From Candidatus Coproplasma excrementipullorum (GTDB lineage: Bacteria; Bacillota; Clostridia; Christensenellales; Borkfalkiaceae), in the NCBI GenBank assembly GCA_018714165.1, contig DVNU01000053.1, positions 1 to 47,778 on the forward strand: a stretch of DNA of 47,778 nt, in the 5' to 3' direction. Under the pieces are notes generated by a model. That model worked only from the letters and a program-made list of their open reading frames with translations. It did not search any database and was not told the DNA's origin. Positions 23,422 through 30,744 of this stretch are shown here, one piece after another (position 1 is the stretch's first letter; every line of letters starts with the position of its first letter). The position numbers and the translations under genes were made by a program.

Positions 23422-25233
23422 ATGGCACTTACCAAGAATAAGAAAGTACTCGACTTTGTAGCCGAAAGCGCCGAACTTGCCCAGCCCGACCAGATAGTTT
23501 GGATTACGGGCGAACCCGCCCAGCTCGACGAGTTGAGGAAAGAGGCCGTAAAGAGTGGCGAACTAATAAAACTCAACCAGAGTATTCTGCCCGACTGCTA
23601 CCTGCACAGAACAAAGGTAAACGACGTTGCCCGCGTTGAGGACAGAACCTTCATCTGCACCAGTGATAAAGACGATGCAGGCCCCGTCAACTACTGGATG
23701 GATCCCAAACAGGCGTATGAACTGGCTTCCGAAATTGCGCGCGGCTCGATGAAGGGCAGGACTATGTATGTCATCCCCTATTCGATGGGCGTCGTCGGCT
23801 CTCCCTTCGCACGCTACGGCATAGAAGTGACCGATTCCATCTACGTCGTCCTCAATATGGACATTATGACGCGCGTGGGAGCCAATGTCTTGAAGGCCAT
23901 CGGCCCCGACGGCGACTTTATAAAGGGATTCCATGCAAAGTGCAACGTTGACGCGGACAACCGCTACATTATGCACTTCCCCGAAGACAACACCATAATT
24001 TCGGTAAACTCCGCATACGGCGGCAACGTTCTTTTAGGTAAAAAGTGCTTTGCGCTGCGCATAGCCTCCTACCTCGGCAAGAACGAGGGCTGGATGGCAG
24101 AACATATGCTGATACTCGGCGTAACCTTCCCCAACGGCGAAAAGAAGTATGTTGCGGCGGCCTTCCCTTCGGCCTGCGGCAAGACCAACCTTGCAATGCT
24201 CATTCCCCCCAAACACTACCAGGAGAAGGGCTACAAGATTGAGTGCGTCGGCGACGACATCGCCTGGATACGCGTGGGCGCAGACGGCAGACTTTGGGCC
24301 GTAAACCCCGAAAACGGTTTCTTCGGCGTGGCTCCCGGCACCAACGACCACTCCAATCCCAACGCCCTGGCCGCAACGAGGCGCGGAACGATTTTCACCA
24401 ACGTCGCCCTCGACACCGACAATATGACGGTATGGTGGGAGGGCCTCAACAAGGATTTACCCGAACACTGCATAGACTGGACGGGCAAGCCCTGGAGCCC
24501 CGCAAAGTTCGACAAGAAGGATAAGTCGACCTACGCCGCCCATCCCAATTCGCGCTTCACGGCGCCTGCGGCAAACTGCCCCTGTGTTTCACCCGAATTC
24601 AACTCCAAGGAGGGCGTGCCCCTTTCGGCCATCATCTTCGGCGGCAGAAGGGCTACCACCGCTCCCCTGGTGTATCAGTCGAGGGACTGGAACCATGGTG
24701 TGTTCATAGGTTCGGCTATGTCCTCCGAGACGACTGCCGCCGCCACGGGCGCAACGGGCGTTCTGCGCCACGACCCCATGGCAATGAAGCCCTTCGCGGG
24801 ATATCATATGGGCGACTACTTCCAGCACTGGATAGACATGGGCAAGGTTGTAAAGAATCCTCCCAAGATCTTCAACGTAAACTGGTTCAGACAGGACAAG
24901 GACGGAAACTTCATCTGGCCCGGCTTCGGTGACAATATGCGCGTGCTCGAATGGATTTTAAAGCGCTGCGACGACGGTGTGGACGCCGATGAGACGGCCA
25001 TAGGCTACGTGCCCAGACCCCAGGACATCGACCTTGAGGATATGGACTACGAAATCGCTCCCGGACACAAGTTCGGCCTTGAGGACCTTGAAGGCATACT
25101 CGAAGTAGACAAGGAAAAGTGGGCAAAAGAGGCCGACGAGATAGAGAGCTACTATAAGAACACCATAAAGACGAGGATCCCCGCAGAGCTGACAGAGTGT
25201 CTTGAGACGCTGAAAAAGAACTGCGCAAAGTAA
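23422..25233 (+). CDS. pckG: phosphoenolpyruvate carboxykinase (GTP)
   Basis: Interconverts oxaloacetate and PEP using GTP/GDP. 603 residues, typical of the GTP class (the ATP class is shorter and has a different P-loop context). Motifs: the P-loop with hyper-reactive Cys in FPSACGKTNLAML (about residue 249-261), the metal-binding GDDIAWIR, PNCPCVSP-type region (AANCPCVSPEF) and FGGRRATTAPLVY. A consensus AAGGAGATAT ribosome site precedes the ATG at 23422. It is a single gene with a long structured leader and its own terminator. In anaerobes it may run toward oxaloacetate as a CO2-fixing, energy-conserving step (inference). Confidence 0.97.
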   Translation: MALTKNKKVLDFVAESAELAQPDQIVWITGEPAQLDELRKEAVKSGELIKLNQSILPDCYLHRTKVNDVARVEDRTFICTSDKDDAGPVNYWMDPKQAYELASEIARGSMKGRTMYVIPYSMGVVGSPFARYGIEVTDSIYVVLNMDIMTRVGANVLKAIGPDGDFIKGFHAKCNVDADNRYIMHFPEDNTIISVNSAYGGNVLLGKKCFALRIASYLGKNEGWMAEHMLILGVTFPNGEKKYVAAAFPSACGKTNLAMLIPPKHYQEKGYKIECVGDDIAWIRVGADGRLWAVNPENGFFGVAPGTNDHSNPNALAATRRGTIFTNVALDTDNMTVWWEGLNKDLPEHCIDWTGKPWSPAKFDKKDKSTYAAHPNSRFTAPAANCPCVSPEFNSKEGVPLSAIIFGGRRATTAPLVYQSRDWNHGVFIGSAMSSETTAAATGATGVLRHDPMAMKPFAGYHMGDYFQHWIDMGKVVKNPPKIFNVNWFRQDKDGNFIWPGFGDNMRVLEWILKRCDDGVDADETAIGYVPRPQDIDLEDMDYEIAPGHKFGLEDLEGILEVDKEKWAKEADEIESYYKNTIKTRIPAELTECLETLKKNCAK

Positions 25234-25276
25234 TTTGCCCCGCATATATATGGCGATTAATGAATAATAAGTTAAT

Positions 25277-25315
25277 GAAGGCGGGCGGCACAAATGTGCC
25301 GCCCGCCTTCATTCT
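25277..25315 (+). terminator. pckG terminator
   Basis: A 16-bp perfect stem (25277-25292 with 25295-25310) with a tight loop, followed by ATTCTAT. Confidence 0.65.
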
Positions 25316-25388
25316 ATCGCCGCAAATTTTCCCTGCGGCGTAGCCGCATTCCCCCATTACTATGCCCCTACGAACACATTTAAGGCAT

Positions 25389-25419
25389 GCAAAAAGCGCG
25401 CGGAAAAATCCGCGCGCTT
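25389..25419 (-). terminator. terminator of the XRE regulator gene
   Basis: An 11-bp perfect stem (25394-25404 with 25409-25419, loop AAAA). On the minus strand TTTTTG follows. Confidence 0.7.
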
Positions 25420-25490
25420 AGTCGGTGTGGAAAAAACGTGCATAACGCAGGCCATTACCGGCCGCAACTATGCAAGCAGATACAGCGCCC

Positions 25491-25742
25491 TTACTTGTTG
25501 ACGCCGGGAACTTCAACCTCGTCGAATACGGGATCGTCGAGGAATTCAGCCATGGTCATGTTGAGTGCGCTGCAAACCCTGTAAAGAGTAGTCATGGAAA
25601 TGGAAGGGGTAGATTTGGTTCTGAAAATGTTGCAGACGCTCTGGCCCTTAACACCGGGAAGCTCTCTGAACTCCTTCTTCATCATACCTCTCTCTTTGAG
25701 GATACTGCCGAGTCTTTTTGCTACTGCTTCTGTGATTGTCAT
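25491..25742 (-). CDS. XRE-family helix-turn-helix regulator
   Basis: 83 residues, almost entirely one lambda-repressor-like HTH: AVAKRLGSILKERGMMKKEF (helices 1-2), LPGVKGQSVCNIFRTKS (recognition helix region) and TLYRVCSALNMTMAEFLDD (helices 4-5). The ATG at 25742 has GGAG seven bases upstream, so it is preferred to 25754. It stands alone with its own terminator. Its targets are unknown; the adjacent queT gene is separate by 140 bp in the same direction upstream on the minus strand. Confidence 0.85.
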   Translation of the reverse strand: MTITEAVAKRLGSILKERGMMKKEFRELPGVKGQSVCNIFRTKSTPSISMTTLYRVCSALNMTMAEFLDDPVFDEVEVPGVNK

Positions 25743-25886
25743 AATACGCTCCATAAAAATGAATTTAGTAGCCCATCCCTACTATTAAACAGTATATATA
25801 ACTTTATGATTATTTGCAAGTGTTTTTGTTGATTTTTTTGTGAAAAATATTAAAATTACCTTATATTTTACATTCATTCGACCCAG

Positions 25887-26462
25887 TCAGGCTTTTTTAA
25901 CATTTTTCTCTCCGTCGAAATTTTTATCGTCGAATCCGACAAGCGGAAGCATTACGCGCACCTTTTTATCTATAAGCCTCTTTAAGGCAAAATACAGCGG
26001 CGTGCCGATGGAAAATATCCACACAGTTTCGGTGAGAATCATTGAGCCGAATGTGTACCAATAGCCTATGGTATTGTCGCTCATCATAATAACCGCGGGA
26101 ATGATGAAGGCGTTTAAAATGATGTTGAAGAAGGCGCAGAGTACGAGTTTTAAAGCATCGTGCTTAAATAACCTGCCGCAGCCGAAGGAGAGCCCCGCCG
26201 CGGCGAGGGTTGCCAGGCTTCCCAAAAATATGTCGGGAGCGCCGTAAGCGGACAGCAGGTTTGCCAGCATGCAGCCGACGTACAGGCCGGGGATAGCCTC
26301 TACATAGAATACCGCAAGCACAACAAGGCCCTCGGCGGGACGGATCTGGAAGGGGCCGTATGCGAAGGGGTTGAGTACCCAGGTGAGGACGGCATACAGC
26401 GCGGCAATCAGGCCTGCCCTGCAGATCATAAGCGTGGTGAACTGAAATTTCTTCTTGTTCAT
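25887..26462 (-). CDS. queT: QueT family transporter (queuosine precursor uptake)
   Basis: 191 residues with five to six hydrophobic segments from residue 10 onward. The FQIRPAEGLVVLAVF motif (about 37-51) and GLYVGCMLANLL segment are typical of QueT (COG4708), an ECF-type S component for preQ1 or related queuosine precursors. The C-terminal 25 residues are charged. The start at 26462 (MNKKKFQF) follows family length, but no good ribosome site precedes it. The frame is open to a GTG at 26579 with AGGAG upstream; that stretch crosses a terminator hairpin, so it is taken as leader. A candidate preQ1-type riboswitch lies at 26592-26631. Confidence 0.88.
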   Translation of the reverse strand: MNKKKFQFTTLMICRAGLIAALYAVLTWVLNPFAYGPFQIRPAEGLVVLAVFYVEAIPGLYVGCMLANLLSAYGAPDIFLGSLATLAAAGLSFGCGRLFKHDALKLVLCAFFNIILNAFIIPAVIMMSDNTIGYWYTFGSMILTETVWIFSIGTPLYFALKRLIDKKVRVMLPLVGFDDKNFDGEKNVKKA

Positions 26463-26530
26463 TGTTTTGCAGTGTGTACGGCCAAGCAATAACCCCGTAC
26501 TATGCCCCATATAACGCTTTTTGAGGACAT

Positions 26531-26558
26531 AAAAAAGAGCGGGTTCAAAACCGCTCTC
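26531..26558 (-). terminator. intrinsic terminator in the queT leader
   Basis: Minus strand AGAGCGG/CCGCTCT stem with an eight-base loop, followed by TTTTTT. It lies between the pseudoknot and the queT ATG, the usual position of a riboswitch expression platform. Confidence 0.75.
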
Positions 26559-26585
26559 AAGGTGTTGTGCTTTACACACTTTCTC

Positions 26586-26631
26586 CTTTTCTCGGTTTTT
26601 TTATGCGGTAGTGTTGAGCCGAAAACCTACC
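26586..26631 (-). promoter_or_regulatory. candidate preQ1-class riboswitch (H-type pseudoknot) upstream of queT
   Basis: Minus strand order: GGTAG (26631-26627), GTTT, TCGG (26622-26619), CTCAACA, CTACC (26611-26607), an A-rich linker GCATAAAAAAA, CCGA (26595-26592), then GAAAAGGAG. GGTAG pairs with CTACC (P1) and TCGG in the P1 loop pairs with CCGA (P2). That is an H-type pseudoknot with an A-rich third loop, as in preQ1-I aptamers. The downstream gene is a queuosine-precursor transporter, the usual target. The loop sequences do not match the preQ1-I consensus exactly. Confidence 0.6.
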
Positions 26632-26692
26632 TCGTCGGCACAAATGCCCGTTCCGCGCAAGCCGTGCATAGCCCACCTTGCTCCTTTAGGGC

Positions 26693-26868
26693 ATTGTGCC
26701 TCCTCTTCGCGAAAATGCTACAGCTTTTCGCGAGGGCTTTTGAATTATTTTGCGCGCCTTCGCGCGAAAGCAAACTCACCTTTGCAAGCCCTGCTTACGC
26801 AGGTGCACACGCTTTAAGTTCGTTTGCTTATATTCGGGAGTTTTCTCCGTGCATACGCACGTCGAAAA
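26693..26868. repeat. 176-bp direct repeat, copy 1
   Basis: About 98% identical to 27085-27259 (one single-base and one two-base indel). It starts with ATTGTGCCTCCTC and a TCGCGAAAA/TTTTCGCGA hairpin, then GCGCGCCTTCGCGCG-, CTGCTTACGCAG- and TGCATACGCACG-type hairpins, ending at GTCGAAAA. The small open frames inside it on the plus strand (sharing MRAFARKQTHLCKP) are not genes. Confidence 0.92.
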
Positions 26869-27084
26869 CTCAAGTCTGCAAACAATGTATTTGCAGCGAG
26901 TTTTTTTATTTTGTCGGAAATCGCTTAACGCGAGAAGTGAATTCCCGCTTGCGATTTCTCGGCGTTAATTTTTTATAATTAGTTTGTTCTCTCCGATTAA
27001 ATCTGATTCTAATCGAAGTTTTTAAATTTTGTCGGGCGTCGCTTACGGCGAAATAAATTCGCCTGCTCCGCCTCGGAGCTATTT

Positions 27085-27259
27085 ATTGTGCCTCCTCTTC
27101 GCGAAAATGCTACAGCTTTTCGCGAGGGCTTTTGAATTATTTTGCGCGCCTTCGCGCGAAAGCAAACTCACCTTTGCAAGCCCCTGCTTACGCAGGTGTA
27201 CGCTTTAAGTTCGTTTGCTTATATTCGGGAGTTTTCTCCGTGCATACGCACGTCGAAAA
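27085..27259. repeat. 176-bp direct repeat, copy 2
   Basis: See copy 1. The 216 bp between the copies hold further hairpins (CGCTTAACGCGAGAAGTG..., GGCGTCGCTTACGGCG) and no gene. Together 26632-27326 is a gene-free repeat block between queT and khpB. Confidence 0.92.
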
Positions 27260-27326
27260 TTCTTATATTGTGGTCAAAAAGAAATGACGACAGGAATTGT
27301 CGACCATATTATATGGCGGCTAAAGA

Positions 27327-28196
27327 TTATTCCTCCGTTGATTCGGGTGTAACGGGCGTGGTCTCTTCCGTCTTGCCGGCGCCGCTGTTGCCGAGGAAGG
27401 TGCCGAAGCGTATCTCCCTCTTGGCCCTTGCGGGACGCGCCGAACGGGGAGCGGACGATCTTTCGCCCCTGTCCCTGCCGCCGCGGCGGTCGGAATATCT
27501 TCTTTCGCCCCTTCCTCCTTTTTCGCGCCTGTCGCCGTACTTCCTATCATTGCGGGGACGGCGCTCGTAGGGCTTTAAGTTGGCGGGGATTATAACCACA
27601 TATCTGTTGGGCTCGTCGCCCTCGCTTATGGTCTTTACATCCTCGCGGCCGGCGAGAGCGGAGTGGATAATTCTGCGCTCGTAGGGGTTCATGGGTTCGA
27701 GCTTATACTTCCTGCCCTTTTCAACGGCCTTTTTGGCCAGTTTTTCAGCGAGGGCCGTAAGCGTCTTGCAGCGGCTTTCGCGGTAGTTTTCGCAGTCGAC
27801 AACGACTTTTTTGTACTGCTCGTTGCCGATATTGGCAACCGCGCCGGCTATAGTCTGAATGGCATCGAGCACTTCGCCGTGATGGCCGATGACCTGGTGT
27901 GAATTCGCCGTCTGTACATTGATTTCAACCTTTTCTCCGTCGGAGACGATCTCAGAAAAAGCGTTGATCTTCAAGATTTCGAACAGACCGTCTATGAACT
28001 TTGCCGCGCGCTCGCCGTCGGTGGCGCGCTTTTCGACCTTTACCTTTGCCTTTGTTCCCCCAAGGCCGAAAATACCCTTTTTACCCTCGTCGATTATGGT
28101 TATTTCAGCTTCATCCCTTGTGATGCCGAGGGAAATGAGTCCGCTTTCGACGGCCTCTTCCACCGTCTTGCCGGTGAAAATGTTGTTTGATTCCAT
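27327..28196 (-). CDS. khpB: RNA-binding protein KhpB (Jag) with Arg/Gly-rich tail
   Basis: 289 residues. Jag N-terminal domain (about 5-55, with GKTVEEAVESGL and KKGIFGLGGTKAKV), KH domain (about 75-150, with GHHGEVLDAIQ in place of the GxxG loop), R3H domain (about 155-215, with MNPYERRIIHSAL). The C-terminal 75 residues are an unusually long basic RG/RD/RR-rich tail ending in a Thr/Glu segment. Family role: with KhpA, binds RNA and affects cell elongation. AGGAGAT precedes the ATG. It lies downstream of yidC in the ancestral order. Confidence 0.93.
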   Translation of the reverse strand: MESNNIFTGKTVEEAVESGLISLGITRDEAEITIIDEGKKGIFGLGGTKAKVKVEKRATDGERAAKFIDGLFEILKINAFSEIVSDGEKVEINVQTANSHQVIGHHGEVLDAIQTIAGAVANIGNEQYKKVVVDCENYRESRCKTLTALAEKLAKKAVEKGRKYKLEPMNPYERRIIHSALAGREDVKTISEGDEPNRYVVIIPANLKPYERRPRNDRKYGDRREKGGRGERRYSDRRGGRDRGERSSAPRSARPARAKREIRFGTFLGNSGAGKTEETTPVTPESTEE

Positions 28197-28249
28197 TTTT
28201 TCTATCTCCTGAAACGGCCAATATTTTTGCCGTTATAATATAGCAAAAC

Positions 28250-28545
28250 TGTTCTTTAAAATAATTAAGTCTGCAAGCAAAACCACTCTTTCGCGCAAAT
28301 ACTATAATTATAAATAATTTACGCCGAGCGGCGTAGGCGGAATTGACTTCTGCCGTTAAGCGCCGCCGACTACAGCAACCTCGCTGCAAATTGCACGATG
28401 AGCAAGGTATCTTCAAAACAGCACAGTGTTCTGTTTTGCCTTGCGAAGTGAGCGAGCGCAACAGGCTCGCAACGCGATGACCGAACACGGCGCCATTCAT
28501 TACGCCGTGTAAAACGCACAGCGACTACGATTTGAGCGACAATCT
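28250..28545. repeat. class C/D repeat region between yidC and khpB
   Basis: No gene is visible in 28197-28548. It shares with 18836-19230 a GTCTGCAAGCAAAACCAC segment, AAATAATTTACG, GGAATTGACTTCTGCCGTTA followed by AGCAACCTCGCTGCAAATTG (28339-28397), and a reversed class C hairpin at 28402-28444. It interrupts the yidC-khpB operon. Confidence 0.7.
28402..28444. repeat. class C hairpin repeat, copy 3 (reversed)
   Basis: GCAAGGTATCTTCAAAACAG, short loop, CTGTTTTGCCTTGC. It matches copies 1 and 2 in reverse orientation but with a different loop region, so the pairing is kept while the sequence has drifted. Confidence 0.75.
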
Positions 28546-28548
28546 TTT

Positions 28549-29856
28549 TTATTTTCCCTTGCTCATCTTCTTGTGTTCGGCCTGAAGCTCGCGCTTTTCA
28601 AACCACACGTTCATGGCCTTGTTTATGATGAGCGTAGTGATTATGGAATAGGTGGTGTTGGTGATCATATAGATAGAGAATGCCGAAGAGTACATAAACG
28701 CGAAAACACCGTACATTATGGGCATCAGAACCATCATCCACTTTGTGGTGCGCTGGGCAGAGCCGTCTACAGAGCTGAGCTCGTTGGTGGCCTTGTTGGA
28801 GCGCATGGATATGAACTGCTGCAACAGCATTACGCCGATTGACAGCACTATCAATATGAAGTAACCGTTATAATTTTCCTTCTGCTGTGTGAGGTCGGCC
28901 GTGACTTTGTTGTACGATTCCTCGTAGCTGTCGTCTATCGAAGCCGATGAAATTGAAGAGCGGAAGGTGGAAAAATCGGGAATTTCGCGGGAGAGCATTG
29001 AATCGGGATACCAGAGGTTTCTCACCCACAAGAAGTGGTTGCCCTCCGAAGATTCGTATCTCTCCATATATTTTTCCGCTACGTATGCCGCCGCATCGTC
29101 ATCGATATAGAATGCCACGAGAGTCATCCTCACCGCCTCGCGGGTGGCGTCGTCATCGCTGTTTTCGGCGCCCTCGACAATGCTGACGTCGGTATGAGAC
29201 TCAAGGTATTCATCCATAAGGGCCGAATAGGCTTCCTCTTCCGTCATTTCCGGCTGGCCTTCCTCAACATTGGCCGCACTATATACCTTAGCGAACGCCT
29301 CAAAATCCACTTTGAAATCGTACTCGCCGTCTCCTAAATCGTAGTGGTGCAAAAAGCCTTCGGGATTGGTAGTTTCGTCGTATACATACTGCTCAACGAC
29401 GCTGTTATAATCGCGCACCATATCGTTGTAACTTTCGAGCGTGGCGTACTGCGAGTAGGTTGAGAAGGCGTTGAAAACGACGATGAATATGACGAGCGAA
29501 ACTATCATGGGCAGGCAGGCGCTGAACATGGAATAGCCGCTCTTTTTCTGCAGCTCCATTACCTTCTGCTGGTAGAGGTTCTTGTCGTTGGCATACTGCT
29601 TTTGCAGTTTTTCCATCTGCGGCCTCATCTTTTCCATGATGAGGGACTGCTTTTTGGTTTTAATCCTCGAATATATGTCGAGCGGAAGGACGATAGTCTT
29701 TAATATGAGCGTAAACACTATGATGCCCACGCCGATTATGCCTATGCCCTCTATCAGCCACTGAATGACCGTGCCTATCCAATTTAGTTGAATTTCAGGT
29801 ATGGACTTGATTCCGTAGCCAAGCACGCCCTGGGAAAGATTTGCTAATAAATTCAT
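28549..29856 (-). CDS. yidC: membrane protein insertase YidC with large extracellular insertion
   Basis: 435 residues. The first core span (about 38-60) carries a Lys in LILKTIVLPLD where the groove Arg is usual. A cytoplasmic coiled-coil hairpin (about 65-110) and a second span (about 112-132) follow. A non-membrane, acidic region of about 145 residues (about 137-280) comes before the conserved FLWVRNLWYPD. The last three spans lie at about 335-357, 380-400 and 403-420. Typical Firmicute YidC/SpoIIIJ is near 260 residues, so the insertion accounts for the extra length. It is not lipoprotein-like: no lipobox Cys. Order rpmH-rnpA-yidD-yidC is conserved. Confidence 0.95.
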   Translation of the reverse strand: MNLLANLSQGVLGYGIKSIPEIQLNWIGTVIQWLIEGIGIIGVGIIVFTLILKTIVLPLDIYSRIKTKKQSLIMEKMRPQMEKLQKQYANDKNLYQQKVMELQKKSGYSMFSACLPMIVSLVIFIVVFNAFSTYSQYATLESYNDMVRDYNSVVEQYVYDETTNPEGFLHHYDLGDGEYDFKVDFEAFAKVYSAANVEEGQPEMTEEEAYSALMDEYLESHTDVSIVEGAENSDDDATREAVRMTLVAFYIDDDAAAYVAEKYMERYESSEGNHFLWVRNLWYPDSMLSREIPDFSTFRSSISSASIDDSYEESYNKVTADLTQQKENYNGYFILIVLSIGVMLLQQFISMRSNKATNELSSVDGSAQRTTKWMMVLMPIMYGVFAFMYSSAFSIYMITNTTYSIITTLIINKAMNVWFEKRELQAEHKKMSKGK

Positions 29857-29872
29857 TTAAATGTTCTGCGGG

Positions 29873-30166
29873 CTATAATACCCATCTCACTTTGAAATAA
29901 TTTTCGGGAGCGGGATCGTAGCCCCCCTTTGAAAGAGGGTTGCAGCGCAGTATGCGCCAGCAACCTAAAATTAACCCGGCTATTAAGCCGACGTTGTTCA
30001 AACAGCGCAGCGTGTATTCCGAACACGTAGGCTCATAAAGACATGTATGCCGCGAAAGAGTTTTCTGATAGAGTATTATCAGCCTCATCAACAGCATCTT
30101 TATATACGGTCTGAACACTGTGCGGCGGGCAAGTTTTAAAAGTTTTACCCACTTTGACTTTGACAT
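29873..30166 (-). CDS. yidD: membrane protein insertion efficiency factor YidD
   Basis: 97 residues. The family core is clear: LIILYQKTLS, then PTCSEYTLRCLNNVG, GCWRILRCNPLSKGGYDP, with three conserved Cys. The N-terminal 23 residues are basic and longer than usual; a start at the ATG at about 30097 (MLLMRLIILYQ) would give normal length. The ATG at 30166 overlaps rnpA by 22 bases, consistent with coupling. It assists YidC-dependent insertion at the inner face of the membrane. Confidence 0.93.
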   Translation of the reverse strand: MSKSKWVKLLKLARRTVFRPYIKMLLMRLIILYQKTLSRHTCLYEPTCSEYTLRCLNNVGLIAGLILGCWRILRCNPLSKGGYDPAPENYFKVRWVL

Positions 30167-30483
30167 AGCGAGTTGATTTTTTTGAAGCAGGTTACAAGGC
30201 CCTTTTCCACCTGGCTGTAGGTAAATTTTTCGCCCGCCTTAGGCAGAACGACTACCGAATAGTTCGCGCCGAGAAGGCAGACGTTTTTATCGTAAGCGGC
30301 GCGGATAAGTCTTTTGAGCCTGTTGCGCTGCACGGCCTTGCCGTGCTTTTTGGAGAGGGCTATTCCCATCACCTGCGCCGAAGAGGGCAAGTAAAGTAGT
30401 GTAATGCGAGGGGAAAACACTCTTTTTCCCCTCTTGAAAAGTTTCTGAAAGTCAGTATTTCTTTTTAGTCTTAAATAACGCAT
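30145..30483 (-). CDS. rnpA: ribonuclease P protein component
   Basis: 112 residues. The basic cofactor of RNase P needed for tRNA 5' maturation. The family signature is KHGKAVQRNRLKRLIRAAY (about 46-64), and the N-terminal LKRNTDFQKLFKRGKR is typical. It starts 16 bases after rpmH and overlaps yidD. Confidence 0.95.
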   Translation of the reverse strand: MRYLRLKRNTDFQKLFKRGKRVFSPRITLLYLPSSAQVMGIALSKKHGKAVQRNRLKRLIRAAYDKNVCLLGANYSVVVLPKAGEKFTYSQVEKGLVTCFKKINSLCQSQSG

Positions 30484-30499
30484 ACCGCATAGCCGGCAT

Positions 30500-30634
30500 T
30501 TAAGCGCTTATTCTCTTGCGACCCTTGTTTCTTCTTCTCTTCAAAACCTTTCTGCCTGCGGTGGATGCCATTCTCTTTCTGAAGCCGTGAACTTTGCTTC
30601 TCTGTCTCTTTTTGGGTTGGTAAGTTCTTTTCAT
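30500..30634 (-). CDS. rpmH: 50S ribosomal protein L34
   Basis: A 44-residue, extremely basic protein: [18 protein letters not shown] at the start, [18 protein letters not shown] in the middle, ending KRISA. It is a textbook L34. A GGAGAA ribosome site precedes the ATG. It is the first gene of the rpmH-rnpA-yidD-yidC-khpB series and follows dnaN directly. dnaA, normally between rpmH and dnaN, is missing. Confidence 0.98.
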   Translation of the reverse strand: MKRTYQPKKRQRSKVHGFRKRMASTAGRKVLKRRRNKGRKRISA

Positions 30635-30689
30635 TTTTTATTCTCCGTATACAAATTTTTGATTTTTTTGCGTAACTTTGCCCCTCACT

Positions 30690-30718
30690 ATTATATATAG
30701 GCGCAAATTATTCTACAA
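30690..30718 (-). promoter_or_regulatory. rpmH promoter
   Basis: Minus strand TTGTAG (30713-30718), 17-base spacer, TATAAT (30690-30695), in the 110-bp gap between dnaN and rpmH. Confidence 0.6.
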
Positions 30719-30744
30719 CATTATATTTTTTTATGGTTGAAGTG

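Noticed and set aside
26502-26978. 158-codon plus-strand frame over the queT leader and repeat
   Set aside because: It lies over the candidate riboswitch, terminator and repeat, and the shared peptide in both repeat copies only reflects the DNA duplication.
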